From contig JAOTON010001078.1 of NCBI GenBank assembly GCA_034440635.1, positions 946,001 through 1,010,000 of the forward strand: a stretch of 64,000 nt of DNA, written 5' to 3'. Positions 26,401-37,472 of this stretch are shown one piece after another. The translations under genes were made by a program, and so were the position numbers. The notes beneath the pieces were generated by a model that saw nothing but the letters and a program-made list of their open reading frames with translations, was not told the DNA's origin and searched no databases. Every line of letters starts with the position of its first letter. Position 1 is the first letter of the stretch. This DNA is from Lepas anatifera (Eukaryota > Arthropoda > Thecostraca > Lepadidae).

Positions 26401-27840
26401 GGTCTACAGTGCAGACGAACTGGTGCGACCGCCCGAGCGCGACGGTCTCAAAATATAGGTCTGACTGTGAAGGCCTATAAGAAAAAATGCTGACCGATTC
26501 TCAAAATTTATCAATTAATCTACGTGCTCATAACTGCTCTCAAATGTGGCCGAGTAGCGTTTTCTGGCGGCGAACAGTTCTTTGGCTACTTTAGAAAAAT
26601 AGGTGGGGGCACTTTAGGGCCCCCTCCACAGCGTGTGTTAAGCGAGGGTTACATAACGTTGTTACATACATACATAAAGTTACATAACTCTGTCAAGCAT
26701 ATCGCGTGTATACACTTAAAGTGACTGGAAATTGAATAGAAGATCCATGGAAAGCCCCCTTATTATCATATATAAATATAGTTATTTTTGTTGCTGACCT
26801 TGGGTCAAATACACAACAGTCATTCCCGCTGTGGTCAGGTCTTGACATTCATATGTTGTCCACATAATCTGTTGGAAAAGAGAGTTCGATTGATGCCAAA
26901 ATCTTTGATCTGGGATTCATTCTACTGAGTTATTGAATTATTTCCCCACTTCTGGCTCCGTTAGAACACTGTGCGTTGGCTGGAATGACAGCAGAACGCT
27001 GTTCGTGGCGTTGGAGGCGGTTGGTAACTGTTGAACGCATGCTGGGACCGACCACGGTTGCGCTGTGCCAGCGTTGAACAGTCCGGTGTGATGTAGTCAG
27101 GAGTCAGGTACATGGAGGTGACGTGTTGGGTCCGGTCCGTGGACCTAAAACGAGACTGTCCGGTGTGCCTTGGACGCAAAAGCTCACCAGTGGGGCTTAT
27201 AGGTGACTGAACCATCAGGCCACCGCCACATTCCGCTTCCTTTTAGGGCGCGTTCATCTGCGCTGCCAGCGTCCAGCTGGTCGTGCGAGGTGGTAGAAGG
27301 GGATGTGCCTTCAGCTTTTCCCAGTCGCGCGGGGGAGCCGAAACATAAGAACACATATATTACAAATGAACTTGTTGCATGGAGACATGAGTGCTAACCT
27401 CGCCTTCAGGTCACAGGATAAAAGACCCGCGGCACCGTGGCAGAGTGCTCACGGGTGTTTCTAATCAATCAAAATAATTTCTTCAATTGAGGAACTCGTG
27501 TAACTTAAGCAAAACGGTCATTCGGTAACAAGCAACAAAATTAAAAAAAAATATTAACTCTAAACTCACTGAACCTTGGCGGTGGCAGAATTCTTAACGT
27601 ACCCCTTTAACCTCCCAACTATATCCCAACTACCGGGCTCGGCATTTCTGCCGTAGTCATCACTCTACCCTCGCAAGTGCTGCTACACTTCGCGAACCAT
27701 TTCTGGAAATAAGCTCCTCTTTTGCTCTGCGACATGGAAGTGAATACCCCTCCCGCAAAATTATCCCGCACACTCTAGAGGCGGGCAAATGTGTCTTGCA
27801 CAGAACGCCTTATACGAAGTCCTTGATCGATTGATTACAT
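26400..27840. other. Intergenic DNA, nothing assignable
   Basis: Only small ORFs without domains. A TGACCTTGGGTCA motif lies near 26796. No repeat structure is recognised. Confidence 0.4.
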
Positions 27841-28349
27841 TCATGGGTAGTCATGTGTGTGACTAGACAGGACCAGCTGTGCAGCCGCAGTCTCAGCGCC
27901 TAACTGGCTAGACAGTGCTGGGGCGTCGTCTGCGTCAGGAACGGGGTCCTCCGTACAAACAGATGACTCAGACCAACGGCCGAGGATTACAATGCTGCTA
28001 CGTTTGGGAAAAGTGAGGTCAGCGGAGAAGGTGTTACAAAACCGAACGAGAATTCGACGCGATTTGGTGCCTTGAATATAGCTGATAGACTGAGCAACTA
28101 GAGCGTCGTTCTGGTATTTTTGGCGGCGGTGGGGTTCCACAAGAAAAGTCTCGTGGTTTTTAATCTTCGTGAGGGTATAAGAAACCCTAAAAGAATCAGT
28201 TTCTCTGTCTTCCCAGGTATAGTGAAATTACTAGGAAAATAAGTAGTTTGACAAATGTCATTGGCGGAGTCGCAGTCTGCCGTGTTTGGCAGTTGTTCAG
28301 CAAGCGGGATGAACTCAGCGCGAGCCATGTCAGGGTCAGACCGTCGCAA
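27841..28349 (-). pseudogene. Probable Ty3/gypsy-type retrotransposon pol remnant
   Basis: Two overlapping minus-strand frames (28349-28098 and 28140-27841) join near 28130. The second reads A-L-V-A-Q-S-I-S, then a short linker and R-R-I-L-V-R-F-C-N, then L-T-F-P-K-R-S-S-I-V-I-L. That pattern resembles the linker between protease and reverse transcriptase in gypsy-type pol proteins (L-V-A-R-x-L...V-x-V-R-V-x-N...L-x-x-G-x-x-V). No LTRs or RT motifs are seen nearby. The family call is an inference from pattern alone. Confidence 0.4.
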
Positions 28350-28801
28350 TCTTCAGATTTTATTTTAATTTCAAATTAAAAGGCTCATATCAAAATATTT
28401 GGAAATGTTTGTTTTCATAAGTAAAACTGGCTAACTTACCACCGTTTTTCTTATAGAGACTAGTGTAATACCCGCAGTGCACCTTTATTGCCTGTTGTAA
28501 AAACACTGTCATGTCCTAAACAGGCACATAAAAAATGTTCTATGGCGTATTCGGGATAGGCTTAGATGCTTCCCGTACCTGGATTGAAAATTGAATCTTA
28601 CCTTTATTGATTTTGCAGATCGAATTTTCCAAATAGGATTTAGTCCAGGTACGGACAGCCCATAAAACAGAAATAGCACTCAACAAGCAAAATAGTGTTA
28701 AGGTTTTTTCTGGTTGTAATTTAAGCTTCAAACTTTCCTTAGCATCAGCAAAGTGGCTTGAACGTGTTCATATTAGCGGTGCATTTCGGTACTGTTGTGC
28801 T

Positions 28802-29188
28802 TCAATGTAAAATGGGTGAATTGAAAGGTAATTCTTGTATTTTTGAAAAACTTAAATCTTGTGGATTCAGTAAATCCACGCTTATCCGCACCTTCCACCA
28901 CACCCATATCATCCAGCTCCCAGAATTCAGCAAAATCACCATGCTATTGGAATCATCACTTCTGATCTGTGATGGAGTACGGATTAAACCCGAGCTTATC
29001 CAGCATCTAGGTCCGGTGAGGTGTGTTATTTCTGTCGGCTGACTCCGGCAGGTATGTTGGCGGTGACGGTGGCGAAGGACGCGAACGGTCACGCCAACCT
29101 CTCTGACCGAACGTCCTGTGGTGGCAGAGGAGCGGACGTCTCCAAAACGCGCATCGACACCAGAGAAAGGTAACTCTCTGACAGACAC
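28802..29188 (-). other. Unassigned 128-residue ORF
   Basis: Open for 128 codons on the minus strand, but a 94-residue ORF overlaps it on the plus strand (28758-29042). Neither has a recognised domain. It lies next to the ORF at 29237-29668 and could be part of the same old gene or element. Confidence 0.2.
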
Positions 29189-29236
29189 GGCGAAGGTCAG
29201 CTTTTACAGTGTTTGAAACTGAGTTACTTAGGCAAA

Positions 29237-29700
29237 TCAAAGGGATGTGGGGACGGCTGTCCCTAGGGCTGCCCATTTTACTTGCATCCTCGAGTTTGCA
29301 AAATAGTCCACCAGATTACCATTTTTGGCCTGAATGCTATTCAGAACTGGTTTTGGTTTCCCCGAGATGAAAAAGCTGATCATGCACAGGCGGGGTGAGC
29401 ATTTCCTCATACCGCACCAATACCCCAAACTAGACCGTGAAACCGACAGCTTTTCAAATATGTCTAGCAAAAAGACTATCGTTTTTATAGGCACGCCCAA
29501 TTGATCGCGCTTTAGAGTACGAATGTGACAAGAGGGATCACATGTACCTAGTTCGTTGAGTAGTTCCTCAAGGATCCAGTCTGATTTCGGATGTATTTGT
29601 CGGGAGCTTTCGAATGTCATACGACAATCTTCGTCAGCGATTAAATTTCCAGCCAGCACAAAAGCCAAAACTACCCAGGTTTGAAAAATGTCGGATCACA
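29237..29700 (-). other. Unassigned ORF with a signal-peptide-like start
   Basis: 143 residues from the first ATG-like codon; the frame is open a little further upstream and there reads W-V-V-L-A-F-V-L-A-G-N-L-I-A-D, like a secretion signal. The following region (F-E-S-S-R-Q-I...W-I-L-E-E-L-L-N-E-L) loosely resembles an extracellular receptor domain. No family can be named. It may be an exon, a pseudogene or chance. Confidence 0.25.
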
Positions 29701-31800
29701 CTCAAGCTGAAAGTCAAATCCTACTTGTTATGTTTTGACAATCAAAAATAACGGATAAAGTGTTATGAGAACGACAAGCTCAACAATTTACTTAAGTAAA
29801 TTAGGAATCACAAAGGCAAATATATTCGCATTCAGTATACCTACACATGGAGGGGTCATACATATAATAGCATGTATAATCATACACCTACACCTGATGA
29901 TATATGCTATTGTATTCGTATGATCTCCCCATGTGTGTACTTATTCAGACGTGTTCATACACCTTCACCTGATGAGGACTTACACATTTTGTTTACCTAG
30001 CTCAATATCTTCAAGGTCAAATGAGGTCGTAAATGTCTAATCCGGGCCGTGCTGGATACGTTTTGGGAAATGTGATCTCGCGACAAAAAAGAGTATATTA
30101 CTAAAATTGAACAAAGGCCATTGAAACAGGGTCTCACATAATATCCTCTGAAATTGTGGGGTCAAGATCATTCGTCGAGGTCACGATATTATATTTTCCA
30201 AATAAAGTGCTCTATAACTGTCACTATAGAAACCGTTCACGTTTCCGTATAAGTCGCTAATTTTACTCCGTTCAGCTCTGCGGACAACAGCCATCCAAAG
30301 TTTGTGCAAGCTTGATTGTTCTGTAACGTGGAAATAAAAAATGCTTAGTCCAGCATGAAGTTACAGGCCAGCCTTCGATACTGACTGGATAAACGCGCAG
30401 CCTTTCTCCACTGGAACCAAAAGCATTTCGCCTTCATCTCAGGACAGATATCATCGAGGGAGATTAATGCAAATGATGAAGCAAATATTAACATGCTTCG
30501 TTACCAATGCCGTTGAAATATACGTTTTAAGACGGAAAGGACGTGTTTGTTCAGATATTTTCCTTCCGTAGCTTTGCCGCCCTATATTGTGTCACCTGTT
30601 TCAGTTGATTTGCACCCTTGAGTTGCTTCAGTATTGGTCCATGATTCGATCTTGCAATTCGAGATATGTGTGTTGTTAGCCATCAATTACCCTCCCGCAG
30701 ATAGACTTGGTTATTACTTTTCATGGCTTATTCTCTGACCGGACTAGTAACCTGAAAAGAAAAGTTAACTTGTCAAAGAAAATGTACTGCTTCAAGTCTT
30801 CCCGTCACCGGCGTTGTCAGAACTACGGGAGGCATAGTATGACGAATAGAGCCAGGTGAAAGGTGCCGGATGCATGGTCTTCCTGGGACAATTATAGTTC
30901 AATTCCCCCCTCCCCTCCACTACTCCTCGTCCCTAATCCTGATAAGTTCACGGCACTCATTCACAAGCCAAAACATCCGAAACCTGTGGTGCAGTCTGGG
31001 CCGCGCTGTTGGCTACCGCGTGCGTTCAGCCTGATGACCTGACGCCTGCAGTGAGCAGACGGTTACATCGAGCCCACCCAGAGGCAGGATTAGGTACCCT
31101 GTCATAACCCTGGCCTGGCTCCTTCCCATATCCACGGCTAGTTATCCGTGTGCCGCATAAGCGTCGCCATCAGCAAAACGTGGGGGGGGCAGCCAGACTT
31201 CAAACTGATACTGACAAAATACTTTCCACGTCAGGACCAAAAATTGTTCCGATTTGGGCTCCTCGTTGCCTGCCGTAGCGGCTGGTCATACGAATACCCG
31301 GTTTTCTCCCATTTTGACTGAGATCAGGAAATTGTTGGCCAAAAAGTGAGGGTCAGGCCCCCTGGCCCCCTTTTCCAACGCATATGGACTATGCGGTATA
31401 ACCTTGAAGCTGGTGCAACGGTAAAACCCAAGTGAACAAACTCTGTGACCCGCAGTGACCAGCAATATGAAAGCACTGGTCATTCACCGCGATGGTGTTA
31501 CTCATGAATGCACCAGCGAGAGGTGGTGTCAAAATGATGCATCGAAAAAGATCCAAACCATATTTCACCCACTTAGGTATTGTTCAATGTGAACGGAAAG
31601 TCATTTTATTTTTTGCATCTAAAGAACCATACACCGAGTGAGTGATCTATGAAGATGTGTGGGACTTCTTTGCCGCCTTCACATTCGGATTCGACCGCCG
31701 GTTGGATACTCAGAACTGATTATCAAACCGGATTTGGCATAGCAATAGCCTTGGTGTTACTATGAAGGCAAGCGCGAGCGTAGATATTTGTCCTCTCCCT
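29700..31800. other. Intergenic DNA without a gene
   Basis: Contains a small inverted repeat at about 29845-29940 (CACATGGAGGGGTCATAC and its degenerate complement) and AGGTCA-family DNA around 30010-30200. Nothing coding is seen. Confidence 0.45.
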
Positions 31801-31805
31801 AAAAG

Positions 31806-31969
31806 CAGTGGCGCATCCAGGGAAATATTTTGGAGAGGGGGTGCTAGGGGCTCAAGCCTCCCCTGCCATTGTCTCGAAACAGCCCCCGCTTATGCATTAA
31901 CTATAGGCACTCTGGCATTTCGGGGAAGCTTGAGCCCCTCCAGCCCTCCCCCTCTTTATCCGCCACGGC
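31806..31969. mobile_element. Short hAT-like non-autonomous element
   Basis: Starts CAGTGGCGCATCCAGGG and ends TTATCCGCCACGG, an imperfect inverted repeat. About 164 bp with no coding content. The flanks (CTAAAAG and CTTTGAAG) give only a weak candidate for an 8 bp target duplication. Confidence 0.55.
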
Positions 31970-33325
31970 TTTGAAGCAATGCTGTAGCTGTAGATTCCGC
32001 GAGGGGAGTGCATCCTAGTTCTCAATTTAGCTGCTTAAGATAATATTGTATTGTGGTGGATATACCAACCAAGGGGCACTCGTCCAATCATCCGTGGTTG
32101 CGCCCCTGCTTCAGGACCATTTCTGTCCGCGTGCATAATTATCTCTCGATTAACTCACCTGTCACGTAGGCACCCGTCAGACCAGTTGCTTTATATTCAG
32201 TTTCTCTCAGCGCTCCCGTTTCATGGCGAAAACAGTGTTTATTTTATTTTATTTCGACAGGCTTCAAGACATTTCTAGGTTTCTCCACTCCGTGAGAATT
32301 CCGAAACCATCGTCACATTATTCCGAAACCATCGTGACAATAACAACAGTCACATCCGAAGTATAACCACTAAGTATGTAAACATAATTTCGACAACTGT
32401 CTTGCGCGGTTAACTGGAATTTCTTATAACTTGCCTAATGCGAGATTTGAACACATCGGTACTGACAACATTAAGATCATTGGGTACAACGTGCTGGTTG
32501 AATTTTGCAGAGGCTCGATATATGAAGTAACGTTTTCCATGGTTGTTATTTGGGTGATAAAGTGACAGTTGCAATGACGGCCAGGTTTCACGAGCTATAA
32601 TTTCGTGTTTGAGTGATATGTTGTTTCTAATATATGAGGAGATTTCGTTCGTGATGATTTTAGGTAGTAAGCATAGATCGAAATAGGTTATCAACTGAGG
32701 AATCGTCAGCCATTCTAATTGTCGAAGCACATCAGAGATATGATCATATTTTCTACGCCCAGATATCACTCTTACTGCAAAGTTTAAAACCTTCTGTAGT
32801 TCAGAAAGCACACAAGGGTTTGCGCCGCCATACACTTGAACACAGTATCTAACGTGTGACATGACGAGTGAGTCGATCAGACGAGGTAATGGCGAAAGGG
32901 ATAGAGCATGTTTTGCATGAAACAATCCTAGTAGCATGCCCAAACATCGACCAGCTAGGCTTTTGACGTGATATTTCCACGAGAGGCTGCTATCTATTAG
33001 AACGCCTAGGTTTTTAACCTTATCGGTATATTTGAGCGTTTCGCCCATGAATCTGATACTTGGGGACTGGGTTAGACTTGCGATTTGTCTGCGATCCCCG
33101 CAGAATAAAAGCTCAGTTTTTCGGCATCATTATCATTCCCTGCTGTGGGGACCAAGTGCACATTGTGTTTAGTATCATTTCCAAAAAATTTTGCATAACA
33201 GTCATTCTGCTTCGGGGTCCAGTGATAGCCACCTGTGTGTCGTCTGCATAACGAAAAATTGTGACCCGGAGCCCATCGCGTTTCAGATGGAGCGTGACAT
33301 GTGAGGTCATTACTTATAATGTTAA

Positions 33326-34320
33326 CCCTCGCCCCACCGGGGCCATCGATGGCCCCCTAAGGTTTTTTTCAAGGTAGCAGAATGACGACAAGACGCAGCA
33401 CCGCGGTTGAGGACACTATCTCTCACCTGATCATTTTTCCACCATCTCTGAGAATTTTTACCCCGGGTCACCCAAGCTCAGGTCACCAAGCGAGGTCAAC
33501 CAAGGTCACCTCACTTCAACTTTGAAACTCTATAAGAGCTACATTTCTTAGTCGATCAATTTGAAACTACTTGCTACACTTTATGACCCTTCCAGGGTCT
33601 ACAACATGTATATCCGGGATTTTTAGATTTTGTGACCTGAGGTCAGGTCACGAGGCGACCTCTCCCATTGGAAAAGCATGGGGAAAAGCTGTCTCATGAT
33701 CTAAAAGCCACAAAAATGATTGCAAATACGCCGACTGCTCAGAACAACGTCTTTGGACACCCCTTCACGGATCACAGGGGTCATATTTTCCCCTTGACTT
33801 ATCCAAGGTCATCCAAGGTCACCAAGGGTCAAAAAAGTATTTTGACAATAACTTTTGACCTAATTAAGCTAGAGCGCTGAAACAAACACCATCGCGTTTT
33901 TCTTGTCGCTGGCTTTCATTTAATATACGGCAAGGTTACTTTTTGACCTTTGGTGACCTCAGGTCATATAGGTCACGAGGTGACCTCTGGAGGTCAAACC
34001 ACTGGCGGGAGATCTTTAAGTTCCACATAGCGGAAAATGTTCTGGCAATTCTCTATCAAATGTACTTAACCAGATTTCAATAGCTCTAATGACATTAGAG
34101 TTATGCTCAGTTTTCATAAGCATTGCATATTTGAGTGAAAATAGCCTATCGTGACCTTTCTTGACCTCTGGCGCTCAAACCATTGACCTGAGCGCTTAAA
34201 TATGCGACGTAATTTCTTAATGAATTCACGCGAGCTTTCTAATGCACTTTGCAGATTTGCGCTAACTCCCATATTTTCGGAGTTAGAGGGGGGCATCGAT
34301 GGCCCCCGGTGGGGCGAAGG
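33326..34320. mobile_element. TIR element with many AGGTCA motifs, nested in the LINE
   Basis: Inverted termini of about 32 bp: 33326-33357 begins CCCTCGCCCCACCGGGG, and 34289-34320 ends with its near complement; both contain ATCGAT. Directly before it is TTAA. CCCT ends with a TTAA target are the piggyBac pattern. The inside is full of AGGTCA/TGACCT copies (33470-33520, 33640-34010) with no transposase. The right flank is not TTAA and part of the LINE is lost there. Confidence 0.75.
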
Positions 34321-35147
34321 TGGCGCCGGACCCCCGGTGGGGTGCGTCTTATCACTGGGACAGAAGGGACCTTTATCACTAGGACAGTTATGACTGGTCG
34401 GAAATGAGAGGCTTCAGATGGGTCATTCTTTTTGTGTATTGGAATAACTACAGCACTTTTCCAACTGGATGGAACTGTTTCATTAGCAATGCTAAGGTTA
34501 ATTATTCTAAGTAAAAATCGTCTGATTATGTCGAAATAAAGTTTCAGTATTTTTACCGGTATATAACCTTCAATATTTGAATTTTGTTTGGCAGCGAGAA
34601 CAAGGCTCGTTTCAGTTGGTCCGATGTGACCGGTGTTATTCGTAACGCCCCAGCGTTTACGCGTGGTAGGCGCACTTTCAGGGGTTCTTGTCCCGACTGT
34701 TGGTATTCAGTGGTCACTCTATCCCTTGTCTTTGTTCCAATTGATGTAAACTACTCATTCAGTTGATCTGGAGTGAGATTAAATGGCTGAGTAGGATTCC
34801 CCCTTTTTTAGAAATTACAGGCTGTATGACACGGTAAAGTGCAGGCGGAGAAGACTCGCTTATCTTCCTGGAAATATTGTCCCTGCAATCCTTTCTTATC
34901 GCTCGTTTAGTAATGACATTAAACTTTTTGTAAGCTGGGTCATTGTTTTCTCTAGCCTCTTTACGTCGCCTCATAAGAATCAATGTTTCTTCGCTTACAG
35001 AGGGAGGAGATGGATTGCGGACACGAAAACGTATCATGGTTACATGCTGGTCTAAAATTTTGTTCAGCCTGGAGGCAAAAGTATCCCATTGCTGTTCACA
35101 TGAACCCTGTAACACTGAGTTCTATTCAATAGCAGCAATATCATTAA

Positions 35148-35887
35148 CACGCGCATTGACGGGGGCGGGTACCCGCCCCCTCGGGTTTTTCGGAGACAGC
35201 AGAAAAACGGCGGCGCGTAGCGACGCCGTACTTGGCATAAATTTTTCCTCGTCATTTTTACAACTTCTGTGACAATTTTAAGGTTAGGTCATCTCAGGTC
35301 AGGTCACCAGTACAGGTCAAGTGACCTGACCTCAAAAAAAGTTTAAGATAGCAAAAGTCGGAATAGGATGAACTTATTCGATTGAAACTCATATCACATA
35401 ATGGGCCCGCCGAGTTCTCTAAAATATGTTCCGGTATTTTTGATATCGATGACCTAAGGTCAGCTACGAGGCACGACCTCTCCATTGGAAATACATGGGG
35501 AAATGGATTTTACTGAATAACTCAGCAACGGATGGTGATAGAGCGTTTATTTTAGCTGCATTGGACTTGTCTTGTCTTTGCAGTTCTAATGATATGCATT
35601 TTATATACTTTGACCTTGACCTGACCTCAGGTCAGGTCAAATCCTTGATTTGACCTAGCAAGGTCAAATTATAAATCATTCGATTCGGCTTGCTGCAAGG
35701 ATTCATAAAGTTCCCAACGCTGTTTATTTTCCCAATGCCTTATTTTCCCAACGTTTATAATTTCCAACGCCGTTTACTGTTTTTCGTTACCTACCGTGGT
35801 TGTCGAGATCTTAAGGGGGCGGGTACCCGCCCACCCCCCCTCTCTCCGTCAAAGCGAAGGTGGCTCAGACCTCCGTCAATGCGCGTG
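35148..35887. mobile_element. TIR element of the AGGTCA-rich family (copy A), nested in the LINE
   Basis: 740 bp. Starts CACGCGCATTGACGG and ends CCGTCAATGCGCGTG, exact inverse copies; just inside lie GGGCGGGTACCCGCCC palindromes. It splits the LINE endonuclease frame. Rejoining the flanks suggests a TTAA target (TTAA on the left, the degenerate ATAA on the right). Dense AGGTCA motifs at 35285-35330 and 35600-35670. No coding capacity. Confidence 0.85.
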
Positions 35888-36640
35888 ATAATGAACGCAA
35901 TCCTATTAAAGGTTCGCCAGTTGCGAGTGGTTTTGTATGTTGGTACTGGTTTGGAACGAGGAATTCTAGTTTCGATTATCACGCGGCAATGCTGGCATGA
36001 GTAATCTCTTAGCTCTACGGTACATTTTGGCGGTGAAAGATCCGAACACGGGGCATTAGACAACAACACTATATTGAGAACAGACTGAGTTTCCCCACGG
36101 TAGAATGTTGGCTGATCTTCCACACACTTCAAACCGTACTTCTCGAGCTCTAGGAGACGAGCATGTGCAGACGGGTTTGTAAGACTGTCGACATTGAGGT
36201 CGCCTGATATTATAATCTGTTGTGATGGGTGGGATGATATGATGTTTTGAAGTTATTCTTCAATATCATTAAAATCAGCTTGAATCTGGGTGTGGTTAAC
36301 CGATGGCGGTCGATAAAGGCAACCGATCAGTACTGCCTTCTTTTTATCAAGTTTAGCTTTCAGCCATAGTGCCTCGATATGCGATTGAGGACCGAGTGAA
36401 GAGTACTGAAGTGTTCTGCGCTCACTTTGTCACTGGCGTAGACTGCAACTCCTCCACCTGACTTCTTTCTACCAAGCATTCTATCAGCCCTAAAGGAGCG
36501 GTAGCTTGGAATGGAGAGTCAATTTGGAGTTCTTGCTTTAAGATTGGTCTCAGTAGAACACAAGATATCAGGACTCCGTTGTTGAACATCGGTCCTTATG
36601 TCGGGAAGCTTCGGCAGTAATGATTGTATGTTGATCATTT

Positions 36641-37378
36641 ATAATCGAATATGCCCTTGCGCTGTATCCGATGTCGTGATCTGGCTGGGTTTCATAGGTA
36701 AGCGCACTACTTTTTTAGCGTATCCTACAAAGCTCCGCCTTGTTATGGGTGTAACGGGCGCTGCGGAGGTGCAGACCTCGGGGCGAGGGTGTGGGTTTGA
36801 TGGGGTCGATGCTCTCCTACACCGGCCGGCTCTCCACTCACAGTGAGTTCTGGGAAAATTGAAACGGAGACGTAGGAACCGGGAGGCCAAGCGGGCCATT
36901 GGCCCCCATATTCACGATTCTTAACCATTAACCCAGTAGCGTTGACTGGAAAGAAATGAGGGAAAATGCGCCTAGCCCCGCCATGTTCAGGACGGTCCTT
37001 CCCATGTGAACTGAAATATCAGGCCCGAGGTCCTCGAATATGCTCTTCACATAGCTATCTTCGTTCAAATTTTATTAAAAATGTGGTACGTCCCATTTAA
37101 AGGTGCGTCAACCTCTGATGTATACCTAGCGCCATATCATTCCTTAATACCCAAAACCTGTGTAAAATTATTTCCAGCAAAATGTGTAAAATGATTTCCA
37201 GCGAGGCTTAGTTCGCTCTAAAGGACCTCATCTGATGAAACGTTTGGAGTAATATATACAACAGAAGTTGTTTCCAAACATTTTGGTACATTTCAAGGTT
37301 GAACTGACAGATTTAGAGAAATTCACCATGGCTGGATACCCTGGTCAATTGGTTGACAGTTCGCCATGGGTCCTGCAG
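36641..37378. other. Intergenic or upstream intron DNA of the aminopeptidase
   Basis: The first part may still be 5' LINE sequence. No upstream aminopeptidase exon with a start codon and signal peptide could be found here. Confidence 0.4.
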
Positions 37379-37472
37379 AAGACGTGGCCTTCGGGAGCTG
37401 ATGTCGACCCCGGTGGGTGGGCTGTACCCGGAGCTGGACGCCTACATTATCCCCATGGACGACGAACATCAG
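37379..37472 (+). CDS. XPNPEP2: Aminopeptidase exon: N-terminal A-Y-I-I-P motif
   Basis: Donor cat-cag|gtcagt after 37472, phase 0. The likely acceptor is cctgcag before 37379 (phase 2 in); another is at 37359. It reads L-R-E-L-M...L-D-A-Y-I-I-P-M-D-D-E-H-Q, matching the first conserved block of the family. Confidence 0.82.

Larger units (their letters stand above)
32400..36640 (-). mobile_element. LINE interrupted by two nested DNA elements (defective)
   Basis: The pieces are in LINE order on the minus strand. Endonuclease part: 36640-35888, with L-I-G-C-L-Y-R-P-P-S, I-I-S-G-D-L-N-V-D-S-L and S-G-G-G-V-A-V-Y-A-S. After the insertion at 35148-35887 the linker follows (35147-34790), then the start of RT with V-P-S-S-W-K-S-A-V-V-I-P-I-H-K-K (34790-34390). 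A second insertion lies at 33326-34320. Then comes the RT end with F-R-Y-A-D-D-T-Q (33310-33113) and the C-terminal part, with K-N-L-G-V-L-I-D-S-S-L-S-W (33048-32410). The RT middle, including the P-Q-G-S region, is missing at the second insertion. CR1/L2-like by motif pattern. It is older than both insertions. Confidence 0.85.
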
